Assembly (NCBI RefSeq): GCF_001295265.1
Contig: NZ_LJOD01000001.1
Coordinates: forward strand, 806,001-870,000
DNA from: Chryseobacterium indologenes
GTDB lineage: Bacteria > Bacteroidota > Bacteroidia > Flavobacteriales > Weeksellaceae
Reading direction: 5' to 3'
Length of the DNA: 64,000 bases
In this document: one piece after another, positions 44,524 to 54,179 of the stretch
Layout of the letters: every line of letters starts with the position of its first letter
Numbering within the stretch: the first letter of the stretch is position 1
Program-made: the position numbers and the translations under genes
The notes under the pieces: generated by a model
Database searches by the model: none
Seen by the model: the letters and a program-made list of their open reading frames with translations, nothing else
What the model was told of the DNA's origin: nothing

Positions 44524-45975
44524 TTAGTCCAGCTTCCCGCCCAGTGCTTTAAACAGCAGAACGTTATTTCTGGTATTCTGATGCTGAAACTGAAGCAGGT
44601 CCAGCTCAGCAGTCAGTTTGCTTTTCTGAGAATTAATCAGTTCAAAATAATTCGCATAACCTGTCAGATACAGATCGTTGGAAACCTCTACCCCACGATC
44701 CAGAAATCCTACTTCTTCAGCCTTCAGCTGCAAAACCTTTTCATAGATCTTAGTCTGCTTCAGGATCGACTGCAGTTCATTAAATGCTGTGGTAATGCTC
44801 TTCTGATAATTTAGAAAAGCGATCTCCTGCTCTTTGCCGGCCACATTAAATTCATGTTTCAGCTGGCCTTTATTAAAAACAGGAACCATCAGCCCGCCCA
44901 ACAACTGTCCCGCCAGTGATGCGGGTTTGAAGAATGTACCGGCAGAAAAAGCATTCAGTCCGAAGCTTGCTCCCAGATCTATTTTAGGATAAAAGGCTGC
45001 CCTTGCTGCTTTGGCATCAGCCTGGGAAGCTTCCAGCACATAATAATTTGCAGCTACGTCGGGTCTTGAATGAATCACAGCTTCTATATTGATGTCTTTA
45101 TTCAGGATTTCCATATTGGTTGGCATTAAGGTTTTTCCTCTTTTCACACCACCGCCATAACTTCCTGTCAGCGTTGTAATCGCCTGTTCTACTGTAACGA
45201 TCTCTACTTTAATATGTTCAATCTCAGCAAGCCAGTTGTTATTCTGTGCTTTGAACTGCTGTACCGCCAGTTCTGTTGCTTTTCCTACTTCCCTCTGAGC
45301 CAGGACGATCTCAAAAGCCCTCTGCTGAAGGTTATAGTTCTTCTGATAAATCGCCAGCCGGTTATCCAGGGCAACCAACTGATAATAAAGGTTAGCAATA
45401 TCGGTAAACAGCTCTACCTGAAGCAGTCTTAAGCCTTCTGTAGAGGCCATAAACTTCTTCTGGGCAGACAGTTTTTTATTTTTAAGCTTACCCCACGCAT
45501 CAATTTCCCAGCTGCTTCTTGCTCCCAGCCAGTAATTGGGGGTGAAGTCACGGTTGATTTTCTGATCTTCCGTAATATTAGGGGAAAGGTTTGTGTCATA
45601 ATTCCCAACCCCTTCCATCGTATATTTTCCGTAGCGGTCCCCTGAAGCAGCTGCTCCTATTTCAAGAGAAGGAAGAAGATCCATTTTGGATCTGCGGAGA
45701 AAGCTGTTGGCAATTTCCACCCTCTGCTGTGCAATCTGAAAATCAGGGTTGGCTTCCATCACTTTTTCGAAAAGTTCCTGCAGCTGGGGATCTGTAAAAT
45801 AAGCCTTCAGGTTGATCTGCTGAAACTTATCCGCATCTGTATTATTTTCAGTCCGGACTGCTTCATCCGGCAGCGTTCGGGCTTTTTTAATATCAGCAAC
45901 ATTCGGGACGGCACACGAGGTGAGCCCTAAAGCTGCGATTCCATATACTATAGATTTATGCTTTAATCTTTTCAT
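44524..45975 (-). CDS. TolC-like outer-membrane efflux lipoprotein (NodT family)
   Basis: The protein of about 483 residues starts MKRLKHKSIVYGIAALGLTS with a lipobox Cys next, then two OEP repeats: EANPDFQIAQQRVEIANSFL and RPDVAANYYVLEASQADAKA. It forms the trimeric channel of an RND pump. The start at 45975 is preferred because the upstream ATG at 46002 would precede the signal peptide by nine residues. It overlaps the stop of the pump gene by 20 bases and is the last gene of the operon. Confidence 0.92.
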   Translation of the reverse strand: MKRLKHKSIVYGIAALGLTSCAVPNVADIKKARTLPDEAVRTENNTDADKFQQINLKAYFTDPQLQELFEKVMEANPDFQIAQQRVEIANSFLRRSKMDLLPSLEIGAAASGDRYGKYTMEGVGNYDTNLSPNITEDQKINRDFTPNYWLGARSSWEIDAWGKLKNKKLSAQKKFMASTEGLRLLQVELFTDIANLYYQLVALDNRLAIYQKNYNLQQRAFEIVLAQREVGKATELAVQQFKAQNNNWLAEIEHIKVEIVTVEQAITTLTGSYGGGVKRGKTLMPTNMEILNKDINIEAVIHSRPDVAANYYVLEASQADAKAARAAFYPKIDLGASFGLNAFSAGTFFKPASLAGQLLGGLMVPVFNKGQLKHEFNVAGKEQEIAFLNYQKSITTAFNELQSILKQTKIYEKVLQLKAEEVGFLDRGVEVSNDLYLTGYANYFELINSQKSKLTAELDLLQFQHQNTRNNVLLFKALGGKLD

Positions 45976-48900
45976 CTTTCTTCTTATTTTCAAGTTTCGC
46001 AAAGAATATATACAGTCCCGGAATGACTACCAGCCCGAAAATAGTTCCAATAAGCATCCCGCCTGCCGCTGCCGTACCGATGGAACGGTTTCCGACTGCA
46101 CCGGCACCTGAAGCAATGCACAACGGAATAAGTCCTGCCACAAAGGCAAAGGAAGTCATCAGGATCGGGCGTAAACGCTGTCTGGCTCCTTCAATAGCAG
46201 CAGGAATAATATCGTAGCCTTCTTTGTTTCTGGCTACAGCAAATTCCACAATCAGAATGGCATTTTTAGCAAGCAGCCCGATCAGCATGACAAGAGCAAC
46301 CTGTGCGTAGATATTGTTATCCAGCCCTGTCAGCACCAACGCAATGTAAGATCCGAAAATACCTGTCGGAAGGCTTAAAAGCACCGGCATCGGAAGCAGA
46401 AAGCTTTCATACTGTGCAGCCAGCAGAAGGTATACGAATAAAAGACAGATCAGGAAGATATAAACCGTCTGGTTACCGGAAAGGATCTCTTCTCGCGTCA
46501 TCCCGGACCATTCAATATCAAAACCTCTCGGAAGTGTTTCCTTGGCTACTCTTTCAACGGCTGCAATAGCATCCCCGGAGCTGTATCCGTCCGCAGGTTC
46601 TCCGTTGATCATTGCTGACATATACATATTATACCTCGTCAGGACTTCCGGTCCGTATACTTTTTCAATGGTAATGAAGGTAGAGAAAGGTACCATTTCA
46701 CCTTTGTCATTTTTAAGATACAAATTCAGGATACTTTCCGGGGTATCCCTGTGTTCAGGACTTGCCTGCACCATTACCTTATACATCTGGCTGAAGCGAA
46801 TAAAGTTGGTGGCATAATAGGATCCCAGCATTGTCTGTAAAGTGGACATTGCATTGTCTACCGAAATCCCTTTTTTTGCCGCCATATCATAATCCATATT
46901 GATCATGTACTGCGGGAAAGTAGCATCAAAACTGGTGAAATTATTCTGCAGCTCAGGGGCTTCATTCAGTTTTTTGACAAAATCTTTGGTGATTTTATCC
47001 GTATTTTCAATTGTTCCTCCGGTTCTGTCCAGTAAACGAAGTTCAAAACCACTTGTATTTCCGAATCCCGGAACCGTAGGCGGCGCGAAGATCTCAATCT
47101 GGGCATCAGCAATGCCTTTTGTCTTATCAGAGAGTTCTGCGATGAGGTCATTCACAGAGATATTCCTTTCTTTCCAGTCTTTAAGGTTGATCATTGCCAT
47201 TCCGTAGGAAGATCCCGCAATTTCCGTTACAATACTGTATCCGGCAAGGGTTGTTACGTTTTCTACCCCTTCAATTTTTTTGGCAATACCCGTTACTTCA
47301 TCCAGAACCTTTTCAGTTCTTTCAACCGTAGCCCCCTGTGGGGTGGTAACACTTACATATACCATTCCCTGATCTTCCATCGGGATAAATCCGGTTGGGA
47401 GGAACCTGCTGGTAACTCCTGTCAGAAAGATAAATAAAAACAGGAGCCCAAAAGTAACCACTGTGCGGGTGGCAAATTTTGAAAGGATTCCTACATAGCG
47501 GTCTGTCAGTTTTTCAAAACCTTTATTGAAGCTCCGGAAAAACCTGTCGATAACTGTTTTCTTTTTATCATGTTGATGAGGTTTTAGAATAATGGCACAT
47601 AGCGCAGGAGTAAGGGTTAATGCATTTACCCCCGAGATGACGATACTTATTGCCAATGTCAGGGAGAACTGGCGGTAAAAAACTCCTACCGGACCATCCA
47701 GAAATGCTACCGGAATAAATACTGCCGACATCACAATGGTAATAGCCACTACTGCTCCTGCAATCTCTTTGGTTGCGCTGATTGTGGCTTCCAGGGGCAT
47801 CATTCCTTCCTCCATCTTCACGTGAACTGCTTCAACAACTACAATTGCGTTATCCACCACAATCCCGATTGCAAGAACGAGAGCAAATAAGGTTAATAGA
47901 TTTACCGAGAAATCCAGCATACTCATAAAAGCAAAGGTTCCTACCAGCGCAACAGGTACCGCAAGAACAGGAATCAAAGTGGAACGCCAGTCCTGAAGGA
48001 AAATAAACACTACAATTCCCACCAGAATAAACGCTTCGATAAGGGTAATCAGTACTGCACTGATGGAGGCATCCAGAAATCGGGAAACATCATAAGCCAT
48101 ATTGTATTCCATACCGGGAGGGAAAGAAGTCCCTTTCAGTTCTTCCATTTTGGCTTTTACGCTTTCAATGACTTCAGAGGCATTAGAACCCGGGCGCTGC
48201 TTCATCATAATAGAGGCCGAAGGTCTTCCGTCTGTTTTGGAAACCATTCCGTAGTTCATAGCCCCGAACTCTACTTTTGCAATATCTTTAAGCTTAAGAA
48301 TCGTTCCGTTGACATCAGACCGGATCGGAACTTCTTCGTATTGTTTGGGTTCAAAGAATTTCCCCTTATATTTAATTACATACTGCAGCTGGCTTGAAGT
48401 TTTCCCGGAGGTTTCCCCTACTTTTCCCGGAGCTGCCGAAATATTCTGTTTCTGTAAGGAACCGATTACTTCATCTGCCGAGATATTATAAGCAGCCATC
48501 TTCTGCGGATCCAGCCACACTCTCATAGAGTATTCTTTCTGTCCCATAATTTCCGCACGTCCTACCCCATCAATACGTTTCAGCTCCTGAAGGATGTTTA
48601 TATCCGTAAAATTATAGATGAACTGTTCATCCTGGCTGGGATCTGTACTGGTAATATTAAGGTACATCAGCATACTGTTTACCTCTTTTTCCGTAGTCAC
48701 TCCCGCCCGGATTACTTCTTCCGGAAGTTCATCAAGGATGGTGGTCACCCTGTTCTGGACGTTTACTGCCGCCACATCGGGATCTGTTCCCACTTCAAAG
48801 AAAACCTGAATCAGGGTAAGCCCGTCATTGGAGGTTACTGTTGACATATACGTCATTCCGGGAACCCCGTTGATGGCCCGTTCTAAAGGAAGCGCCACCG

Positions 48901-49078
48901 CATTGGCCGATACTTCGGCATTGGCTCCTGTATATTTTGCGGTTACCGTTACAGAAGGAGGTACAATATCAGGAAACTGTGTAATAGGCATCTTCATCAA
49001 TGCCATAATTCCCAGCAGTACGAATACAATGGAAATAACCAACGAAAGAACCTTTCGTCTTATAAACATTTCTACCAT
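45956..49078 (-). CDS. RND efflux pump, HAE1/AcrB family
   Basis: The 1040-residue protein has the AcrB-type layout: twelve membrane helices in two sets and two large periplasmic loops. Typical motifs include VTVTAKYTGANAEVSANAVA, the helix 4 stretch LVLAIGIVVDNAIVVVEAVH with the proton-relay Asp pair, and GLLAKNAILIVEFAVARNKE. It exports drugs, bile-like detergents or other amphiphiles using the proton gradient. It works with the adaptor and TolC proteins of the same operon. Confidence 0.96.
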   Translation of the reverse strand: MVEMFIRRKVLSLVISIVFVLLGIMALMKMPITQFPDIVPPSVTVTAKYTGANAEVSANAVALPLERAINGVPGMTYMSTVTSNDGLTLIQVFFEVGTDPDVAAVNVQNRVTTILDELPEEVIRAGVTTEKEVNSMLMYLNITSTDPSQDEQFIYNFTDINILQELKRIDGVGRAEIMGQKEYSMRVWLDPQKMAAYNISADEVIGSLQKQNISAAPGKVGETSGKTSSQLQYVIKYKGKFFEPKQYEEVPIRSDVNGTILKLKDIAKVEFGAMNYGMVSKTDGRPSASIMMKQRPGSNASEVIESVKAKMEELKGTSFPPGMEYNMAYDVSRFLDASISAVLITLIEAFILVGIVVFIFLQDWRSTLIPVLAVPVALVGTFAFMSMLDFSVNLLTLFALVLAIGIVVDNAIVVVEAVHVKMEEGMMPLEATISATKEIAGAVVAITIVMSAVFIPVAFLDGPVGVFYRQFSLTLAISIVISGVNALTLTPALCAIILKPHQHDKKKTVIDRFFRSFNKGFEKLTDRYVGILSKFATRTVVTFGLLFLFIFLTGVTSRFLPTGFIPMEDQGMVYVSVTTPQGATVERTEKVLDEVTGIAKKIEGVENVTTLAGYSIVTEIAGSSYGMAMINLKDWKERNISVNDLIAELSDKTKGIADAQIEIFAPPTVPGFGNTSGFELRLLDRTGGTIENTDKITKDFVKKLNEAPELQNNFTSFDATFPQYMINMDYDMAAKKGISVDNAMSTLQTMLGSYYATNFIRFSQMYKVMVQASPEHRDTPESILNLYLKNDKGEMVPFSTFITIEKVYGPEVLTRYNMYMSAMINGEPADGYSSGDAIAAVERVAKETLPRGFDIEWSGMTREEILSGNQTVYIFLICLLFVYLLLAAQYESFLLPMPVLLSLPTGIFGSYIALVLTGLDNNIYAQVALVMLIGLLAKNAILIVEFAVARNKEGYDIIPAAIEGARQRLRPILMTSFAFVAGLIPLCIASGAGAVGNRSIGTAAAGGMLIGTIFGLVVIPGLYIFFAKLENKKKDEKIKA

Positions 49079-49102
49079 GGTAAGTTGATTTAAAGATGAA
49101 GG

Positions 49103-50191
49103 TTAATATTTCTTTTTGATTTTGATGACTTCTCCGTCTTTTAAAGACTGTGTTCCTTCATAAATGATTACATCTCCTTTTTTAAGGCCGCTTTCCACCA
49201 TATAAGAATCTCTTAAAGTGGTTCCGATCTTAATACTCGTCATTTTTACTTTATTCTGCTTATCTACGACAAATACATAGGTTTTGTCCTGGATAGAAAA
49301 TGTTGATTTCTGCGGAATCAGGATGGCATTATCCTGCTGTTCGGAAATAATAAGCTTCCCTGAAGTACCATGCTTGATGAGGCGGTCCGGGTTTGGGAAG
49401 AGTACTTTATACCGGATGGAACCTGTAGTTCTGTCGATTTCCCCTTCGGCTGTTTTTAATGCTCCATTAAACTGATAATTGACTCCGTTAGGAAGGGTAA
49501 GCTCAATTTTCTGGTGGTTTCCGATCTTATCATTCGCCAAAAGTTCAAAATAGAGATTCTCGGGGATGGAAAAATAAGCATACACTTCGTTCAGCTGTGA
49601 AAGTGTGGTGAGCAGGGTACCGTTTTCCACGAGACTTCCGTCTTTGTGGGGGATTACATCAATCACCCCGTCAAAAGGGGCCGTAATTTTTGTAAAGCTG
49701 ATCTTTTGTAAAACAGTTCTTCGTTCGGCATCAGCGTAGGCATATTTTGCTTTGGCTGATGAAAGCCTGGCCTTGACCATTTCCAGCTCATTATTGGCCA
49801 CAAATTTCTTGGCATGAAGGCTCTGGATCTGTTTCAGCTCTACTTCTGCAATGCGTACATCGGCATCAGCCTGCTTCAGAGCGGCATCGGCTTTCAGCAG
49901 ATCCATCTGCAGTTCAGCATCGTTGATCTTGAATAGGGGCTGCCCCTGGTGAACAAACTGGCCCTCGTTGACATAAATATGCTGAATAATCCCGCCAATT
50001 CTGGAGCGGATATCCACATTTTTCTTAGCCTGAATATCGGTTACGAACTGGTTATTGACAAGCGTATCTTTTTCTTTGATTTCCAGTACGGGAACTTCTT
50101 TTTCTTTATTTCTGTTTTTTTGGGTGCCTTTACTGCATGACACAGCGAATAATATTGCAAGCATGCAAATTATTACGTTTTTAGAATACAT
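49103..50191 (-). CDS. RND periplasmic adaptor (membrane fusion) lipoprotein
   Basis: The 362-residue protein has a lipoprotein signal (VIICMLAILFAVSC), a biotinyl-lipoyl-like half motif RIGGIIQHIYVNEGQFVHQG, a coiled-coil hairpin (about residues 85-150) and the second half TAPFDGVIDVIPHKDGSLVE. It joins the inner-membrane pump to the TolC channel. It lies 24 bases before the pump gene. Confidence 0.95.
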   Translation of the reverse strand: MYSKNVIICMLAILFAVSCSKGTQKNRNKEKEVPVLEIKEKDTLVNNQFVTDIQAKKNVDIRSRIGGIIQHIYVNEGQFVHQGQPLFKINDAELQMDLLKADAALKQADADVRIAEVELKQIQSLHAKKFVANNELEMVKARLSSAKAKYAYADAERRTVLQKISFTKITAPFDGVIDVIPHKDGSLVENGTLLTTLSQLNEVYAYFSIPENLYFELLANDKIGNHQKIELTLPNGVNYQFNGALKTAEGEIDRTTGSIRYKVLFPNPDRLIKHGTSGKLIISEQQDNAILIPQKSTFSIQDKTYVFVVDKQNKVKMTSIKIGTTLRDSYMVESGLKKGDVIIYEGTQSLKDGEVIKIKKKY

Positions 50192-50249
50192 CTTAAATTG
50201 TTTAAGTTATAAAAATTCGTTAAAATAAATTGGTTTTCAACAACTTAAA

Positions 50250-50582
50250 CTAATACAACTGGAGGAGATGGAGAAAAGATTTTACGCCACAGATAGATGA
50301 AACGGCAATATCCGGAAGTGTAATTTTTGAAGTAATTTTTTCAATTACAGAAAAGTCTCCGGATGCTTCCTCAATTTTACGGGCTGCATTTTTTACAATT
50401 TTTGAAACTGTAGACACGGCATGCGTGTTCATGTCTGTTTCTTCGTAGAAATCGAGAATATGAACATTACCTATCTGAGGTACACAGGGAACATTCGGCA
50501 ATGATTTTTCTGCCCATTTCGAATTGAAAAGGGTAAAAACCAACATGAAATAAAAAAAGATAAATGACCTCAGACCTGCCAT
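50250..50582 (-). CDS. Small unknown protein, first gene of the RND operon
   Basis: The 110-residue protein begins MAGLRSFIFFYFMLVFTLFN, a likely signal peptide or membrane anchor. It has three Cys residues and no recognised domain. A TAATTTTG box lies about 45 bases upstream and the adaptor gene starts 58 bases downstream, so it probably leads the efflux operon. It might be a non-enzymatic regulator or just a leader protein; confidence that it is a gene is moderate. Confidence 0.5.
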   Translation of the reverse strand: MAGLRSFIFFYFMLVFTLFNSKWAEKSLPNVPCVPQIGNVHILDFYEETDMNTHAVSTVSKIVKNAARKIEEASGDFSVIEKITSKITLPDIAVSSICGVKSFLHLLQLY

Positions 50583-50624
50583 GTCAAAAGAATACTTAGT
50601 TTTTCAGTAAAAACAATAGTTTCG

Positions 50625-50632
50625 CAAAATTA
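50625..50632 (-). promoter_or_regulatory. -7 box of the RND operon
   Basis: On the minus strand this reads TAATTTTG, a perfect TAnnTTTG box, about 45 bases before the start at 50582. No -33 box is clear and no TetR-like regulator gene is adjacent. Confidence 0.55.
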
Positions 50633-50814
50633 TGGATTTCAGATGAGGTTTATGGCCTTTTAAATGTTAAAAAAACTTAAACAATCAGGGTTTTGCCAGA
50701 AAAGAGCTTTGGGGGATATTTAAAAGCCTTATTTATATGTCCAGGGAAAAGCCTTTTAACCACAACAGCTTTACATTTTGGTAATTTCAGCTGAGAACTT
50801 TGTACATTAAACCT

Positions 50815-51498
50815 TTATTTATACTGTTGGAAAATTCCAAAATCGGTAGGTGTCCACAGCGCTGCTTTCTGTCCGGCTGCTTTCAGGGCATCGTTTGACC
50901 AGGTATTGCAGGTATACAGGAAGCTGTACGTTCCCTTGGCATCATAGAACGCATCATGATCATCATAAACTGCATTGGTAGGAATCAGGATAAAATTTCC
51001 GTTCTGATCCCTGTCGAACTTATCTTCCACAAACTTCACCAGATTTTTGTACTGATTTCTGCTGATCATGATCATTTTGCAGTCATCCCCTTCTTTCATG
51101 GTTCTGTAATAGGTACAGTGCATGGCTGATTCACTCATCCAGAAAGCGGCTTTCACGGCTGTTGAGAATTTAAGGTCGGCCCAGGTTGGTGTATCCAGAT
51201 AAAATCCTTTATCTCCCCATCCTACTCCAATATAGCTGTAATCTGTTTTTTTGGATTTTATATTGTCAAAGGGAATTTTCCGGCTCCAGTCCTGAAGATC
51301 ATTTTTTACAGGCATCACAATGTCAGTGTGCACTCCGTTGGTATAAATATAGATGGGAATCACCTTTTCCTGTCCGTCATCTTTGGCAGAAACGGATATG
51401 AACGGGAGTGCAAGACCTAATGCAATATATAGAATTACAATTCCCAAAATTACGCCTACGGTTTTCAGGATATACATTACTATCATTTTCACAGTCAT
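50815..51498 (-). CDS. TIGR02117/DUF2459-family protein
   Basis: The 227-residue protein has one N-terminal membrane helix (residues 8-32). It then carries the family blocks IYTNGVHTDIVMPVKNDLQD, YIGVGWGDKGFYLDTPTWAD and FLYTCNTWSNDALKAAGQKA. The Asn-His and Cys-Asn-Thr-Trp patterns hint at a periplasmic hydrolase fold, but the function is unknown. The family was named from location near urease genes, and no urease is here. Confidence 0.88.
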   Translation of the reverse strand: MTVKMIVMYILKTVGVILGIVILYIALGLALPFISVSAKDDGQEKVIPIYIYTNGVHTDIVMPVKNDLQDWSRKIPFDNIKSKKTDYSYIGVGWGDKGFYLDTPTWADLKFSTAVKAAFWMSESAMHCTYYRTMKEGDDCKMIMISRNQYKNLVKFVEDKFDRDQNGNFILIPTNAVYDDHDAFYDAKGTYSFLYTCNTWSNDALKAAGQKAALWTPTDFGIFQQYK

Positions 51499-51537
51499 GT
51501 TTTAATAAAATTTAATCTGTAATTTTCCGTAAAAGTA

Positions 51538-51568
51538 TTTGTTTTAATCGGAAAAATGAGTATATTTA
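51538..51568 (+). promoter_or_regulatory. Promoter of a basic microprotein gene
   Basis: TTTG (51538-51541) and TATATTTA (51561-51568, one mismatch) are exactly 19 bases apart. The transcript would begin about 15 bases before the ATG at 51589. Confidence 0.6.
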
Positions 51569-51588
51569 GTTACGAAATATTCACAAAT

Positions 51589-51669
51589 ATGCGTAAAAAT
51601 ACTAAATCACAAAAAAGATTTAAAATAAGAGTAAAAACAGCTCCTAAAAGAGTACAAAAAAAGCGTTGA
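51589..51669 (+). CDS. Very basic 26-residue microprotein
   Basis: The frame begins MRKNTKSQKR and ends KRVQKKR. Half of its residues (13 of 26) are Lys or Arg, and there is no acidic residue. It has a well-placed promoter and a clean stop. Size and charge recall small ribosome-associated proteins such as bTHX, but the motif of bTHX (GKGDxxTxRGK) is absent. It is divergent from the TIGR02117 gene. A role in binding RNA or the ribosome is a guess. Confidence 0.55.
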   Translation: MRKNTKSQKRFKIRVKTAPKRVQKKR

Positions 51670-51851
51670 TTTTCTGTGGGACCTTAGTCTCCTGAAAGTC
51701 AATTTTTCTTTTTGGGAAAGATGCTGTAAAAGATTCTTTACCGTATTAAATCTAACCTCTTTAAGACTGAAAACTTAAGGAATGGACGATTAACCTTTTA
51801 TATTTTGGAAGCACAAAATTCCAGACGAGGGAGCGTCCGCAGCAATCCAGA

Positions 51852-52805
51852 CTAATTTTTACCCGAATATTTTTCCAGGAACTCAATATTTCGCTTAAGA
51901 CCTGCAAATTTGGTTCTTTTTACGGGAGATTTTCTGAAGATGCCTGAGAATATTTCCTGAGTAATTTCTTTCCACTCTTCTTTTTTGAAGTTTTTCAAGG
52001 CTTCATTGGGAGTAAATCTGTTCTGCTGATGAGGTGCTGAGAACCGGTTCCACGGGCATACATCCTGACAGATGTCACATCCGAACATCCAGTCTTCCAT
52101 TTTATTTTTAAAATGATCAGGAATTTCATTCTTCAGCTCTATGGTTGCATAGGAAATACAGCGGCTTCCGTCAATGATCTTTTCAGATACAATGGCATCT
52201 GTGGGACAGGCATCAATACATTTTCTGCAGGTTCCGCAGTGATCCGTCACCGCATGGTCCGGAACAAGTTCAAGATCGCAGATAATTTCTGCCAGAAAGT
52301 AAAAGGAGCCGTTCTGTTTGGTGATCAGATTGGCATTTTTTCCTACCCAGCCTATTCCCGATTTTCTGGCCCAGCTTCTTTCAAGTACGGGTGCCGAATC
52401 TACAAAAACCCTGAATCCGAATTCCCCTATTTCTTCCTGAAGCTCTGCCACCATTTCACGAAGAATTTCTTTAACCACTTCATGATAGTCTTCTGCATAA
52501 GCATATTTGGAGATTTTGTAGTTCTCCAGTGCCGGGATTTTTTCTTCCGGGAAATAGTTATAGGAAAGCGAGATTACCGATCTGGAGCCTTCCACCAGCA
52601 ACCTTGGATCTAACCTTTTGTCAAAATGATTCTCCATGTATTTCATCTCGCCATGGAAATTATTTTTAAGCCATTTCTCAAGATTAGGGGCGTCTTCTTC
52701 CAGGAAATCAGCTTTTGAAATACCGCAACTCTGAAATCCAAAACGTTCTGCTTTGGATTTAATCAGCTGTGAGTATTTTTCGGCACCGGTATTCAGGATT
52801 TCCAC
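51852..52805 (-). CDS. queG: tRNA epoxyqueuosine reductase QueG (GTG start)
   Basis: The 317-residue protein has the QueG layout: an N-terminal cobalamin-binding part with [20 protein letters not shown] (catalytic Asp) and two 4Fe-4S clusters ([16 protein letters not shown] and [14 protein letters not shown]). It reduces epoxyqueuosine to queuosine at position 34 of tRNAs and needs cobalamin. The start is GTG at 52805. The -7 box (52810-52817) ends only five bases upstream, so the mRNA may be nearly leaderless. Confidence 0.95.
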   Translation of the reverse strand: MEILNTGAEKYSQLIKSKAERFGFQSCGISKADFLEEDAPNLEKWLKNNFHGEMKYMENHFDKRLDPRLLVEGSRSVISLSYNYFPEEKIPALENYKISKYAYAEDYHEVVKEILREMVAELQEEIGEFGFRVFVDSAPVLERSWARKSGIGWVGKNANLITKQNGSFYFLAEIICDLELVPDHAVTDHCGTCRKCIDACPTDAIVSEKIIDGSRCISYATIELKNEIPDHFKNKMEDWMFGCDICQDVCPWNRFSAPHQQNRFTPNEALKNFKKEEWKEITQEIFSGIFRKSPVKRTKFAGLKRNIEFLEKYSGKN

Positions 52806-53138
52806 TCTGCAAAATTAAGATTATTTTATCAATGTTGGATTGAAGGAGAAGCTGACGGGAGTGCAGATTTCTTTTTGGAAGCGAAGATGATGTATAGATG
52901 ATATTAATTTTTTAGATTAGCCGTTTGAATTTTTAAGAAGCAGAACATCAACTTTACTTATTCAATAAAGCGGAAGGATAACTGTTTTTTGTTTTTATTA
53001 AAGCTGTTTCATAAAAATACTCTGCCGGAAACATAACCGCTTTTCCGTAAGGCTTTTCAAAATTTGAATGTGGAAGAAAGTTTTCAGAAAAAATTGCGTA
53101 TTTTCGTTCTTATTTTTAATAATTAAAATTAAACAGTT
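52806..53138. other. Divergent intergenic region between queG and the rhodanese gene
   Basis: A minus-strand TAATTTTG box at 52810-52817 serves queG. Near 53098 the plus strand has TATTTTCG (one mismatch), a candidate for the rhodanese gene. No gene is visible between them. Confidence 0.5.
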
Positions 53139-53438
53139 ATGTCTTTAATAGAAGTAATACAATCAGGAAATTATGAGCTGATCGATGTTCGTGAACCCAT
53201 GGAACTTGAAATGGACGGGAATATTGAAGGGGCAAAAAATATTCCTCTTGGTGAAGTAGAAGATAGAAAAGAAGAAATCTTATCAATTGAAAAGCCGGTG
53301 ATCTTATTCTGCAGAAGTGGAAACAGAAGCGGAAAAGCATTGGAATATCTTAACAGCCAGGGCTTGAAAGACGGTTATAACGGCGGAGGCTGGGCTGAGC
53401 TGAAAGCTGTATTGGACGCAAATCAGGGAACTTTTTAA
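53139..53438 (+). CDS. Single-domain rhodanese
   Basis: The 99-residue protein is one rhodanese domain with ELIDVREPMELEMDGNIEGA and the active-site loop LFCRSGNRSGKALEYL, whose Cys carries the sulfur. It can act as thiosulfate or persulfide sulfurtransferase. There is no signal peptide, so it is cytosolic. The HD-like gene follows after 27 bases. Confidence 0.93.
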   Translation: MSLIEVIQSGNYELIDVREPMELEMDGNIEGAKNIPLGEVEDRKEEILSIEKPVILFCRSGNRSGKALEYLNSQGLKDGYNGGGWAELKAVLDANQGTF

Positions 53439-53465
53439 AAGTTCCTTTTTTTATCTTACTAAGCC

Positions 53466-54083
53466 ATGGACCTGAAAAAAATATTTGAACAGCTTTGTCT
53501 TTCATTTACAAAAGATGAGAACCTTATCAGTTCGCTGTGGCGGGAAATTGAAACTCAGTATTCTGAAAAAGGCAGATATTATCATAATCTTCTTCATCTT
53601 GAAAATATGATTCATGAACTGACTGCCGTAAGAAATAAAATCTCCGGTTTTGATGAGGTCCTTTTTTCCGTATTCTATCATGATGTTATTTATGATGCTT
53701 CTTCAAAGTCCAATGAAGAAAAAAGCGCAGCATACGCTGTACCACGGCTTGAACAACTGGGGCTCTCCCCAGGCCGAATTTTAAAAGTTAAAGATCAGAT
53801 TCTTTCAACAAAAACCCATCAGAAATCGAATGATCATGATACCAACTATCTTCTGGATGCTGATCTTTCGGTTTTGGGAAAAGATCCGGAAACCTATTTC
53901 AGTTACAGCCGGAAAATCCGTAAAGAATACTCCATCTATCCTGATTTTCTCTATCAACCCGGACGAAAGAAAGTGTTGAAACATTTCCTGAAGCTCGACC
54001 AAATTTTTAAAACAGAAGAATTCAAAAACCTGTATGAAGCTCAGGCTATAGAGAATATAAAAGCTGAACTTCAGATGCTTTAA
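53466..54083 (+). CDS. Predicted HD-superfamily metal-dependent phosphohydrolase
   Basis: The 205-residue protein has the COG4339 pattern: YSEKGRYYHNLLHLENMIHE, FSVFYHDVIYDASSKSNEEK (HD pair) and DADLSVLGKDPETY. It resembles enzymes of unknown substrate in this group. It is probably co-transcribed with the rhodanese gene. Confidence 0.88.
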   Translation: MDLKKIFEQLCLSFTKDENLISSLWREIETQYSEKGRYYHNLLHLENMIHELTAVRNKISGFDEVLFSVFYHDVIYDASSKSNEEKSAAYAVPRLEQLGLSPGRILKVKDQILSTKTHQKSNDHDTNYLLDADLSVLGKDPETYFSYSRKIRKEYSIYPDFLYQPGRKKVLKHFLKLDQIFKTEEFKNLYEAQAIENIKAELQML

Positions 54084-54179
54084 TTTTAAAGTTTTTGCCG
54101 GGTAATCTTTATTATAGCAGGATCAGGAATCAGAACTATTTTTATTGTAAATTAGTGTGAACAAAAATATGCACCTGCC

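Noticed and set aside
51589..51669. Ribosomal protein bTHX
   Set aside because: Length and charge fit, but the conserved GKGDxxTxRGK pattern is missing.
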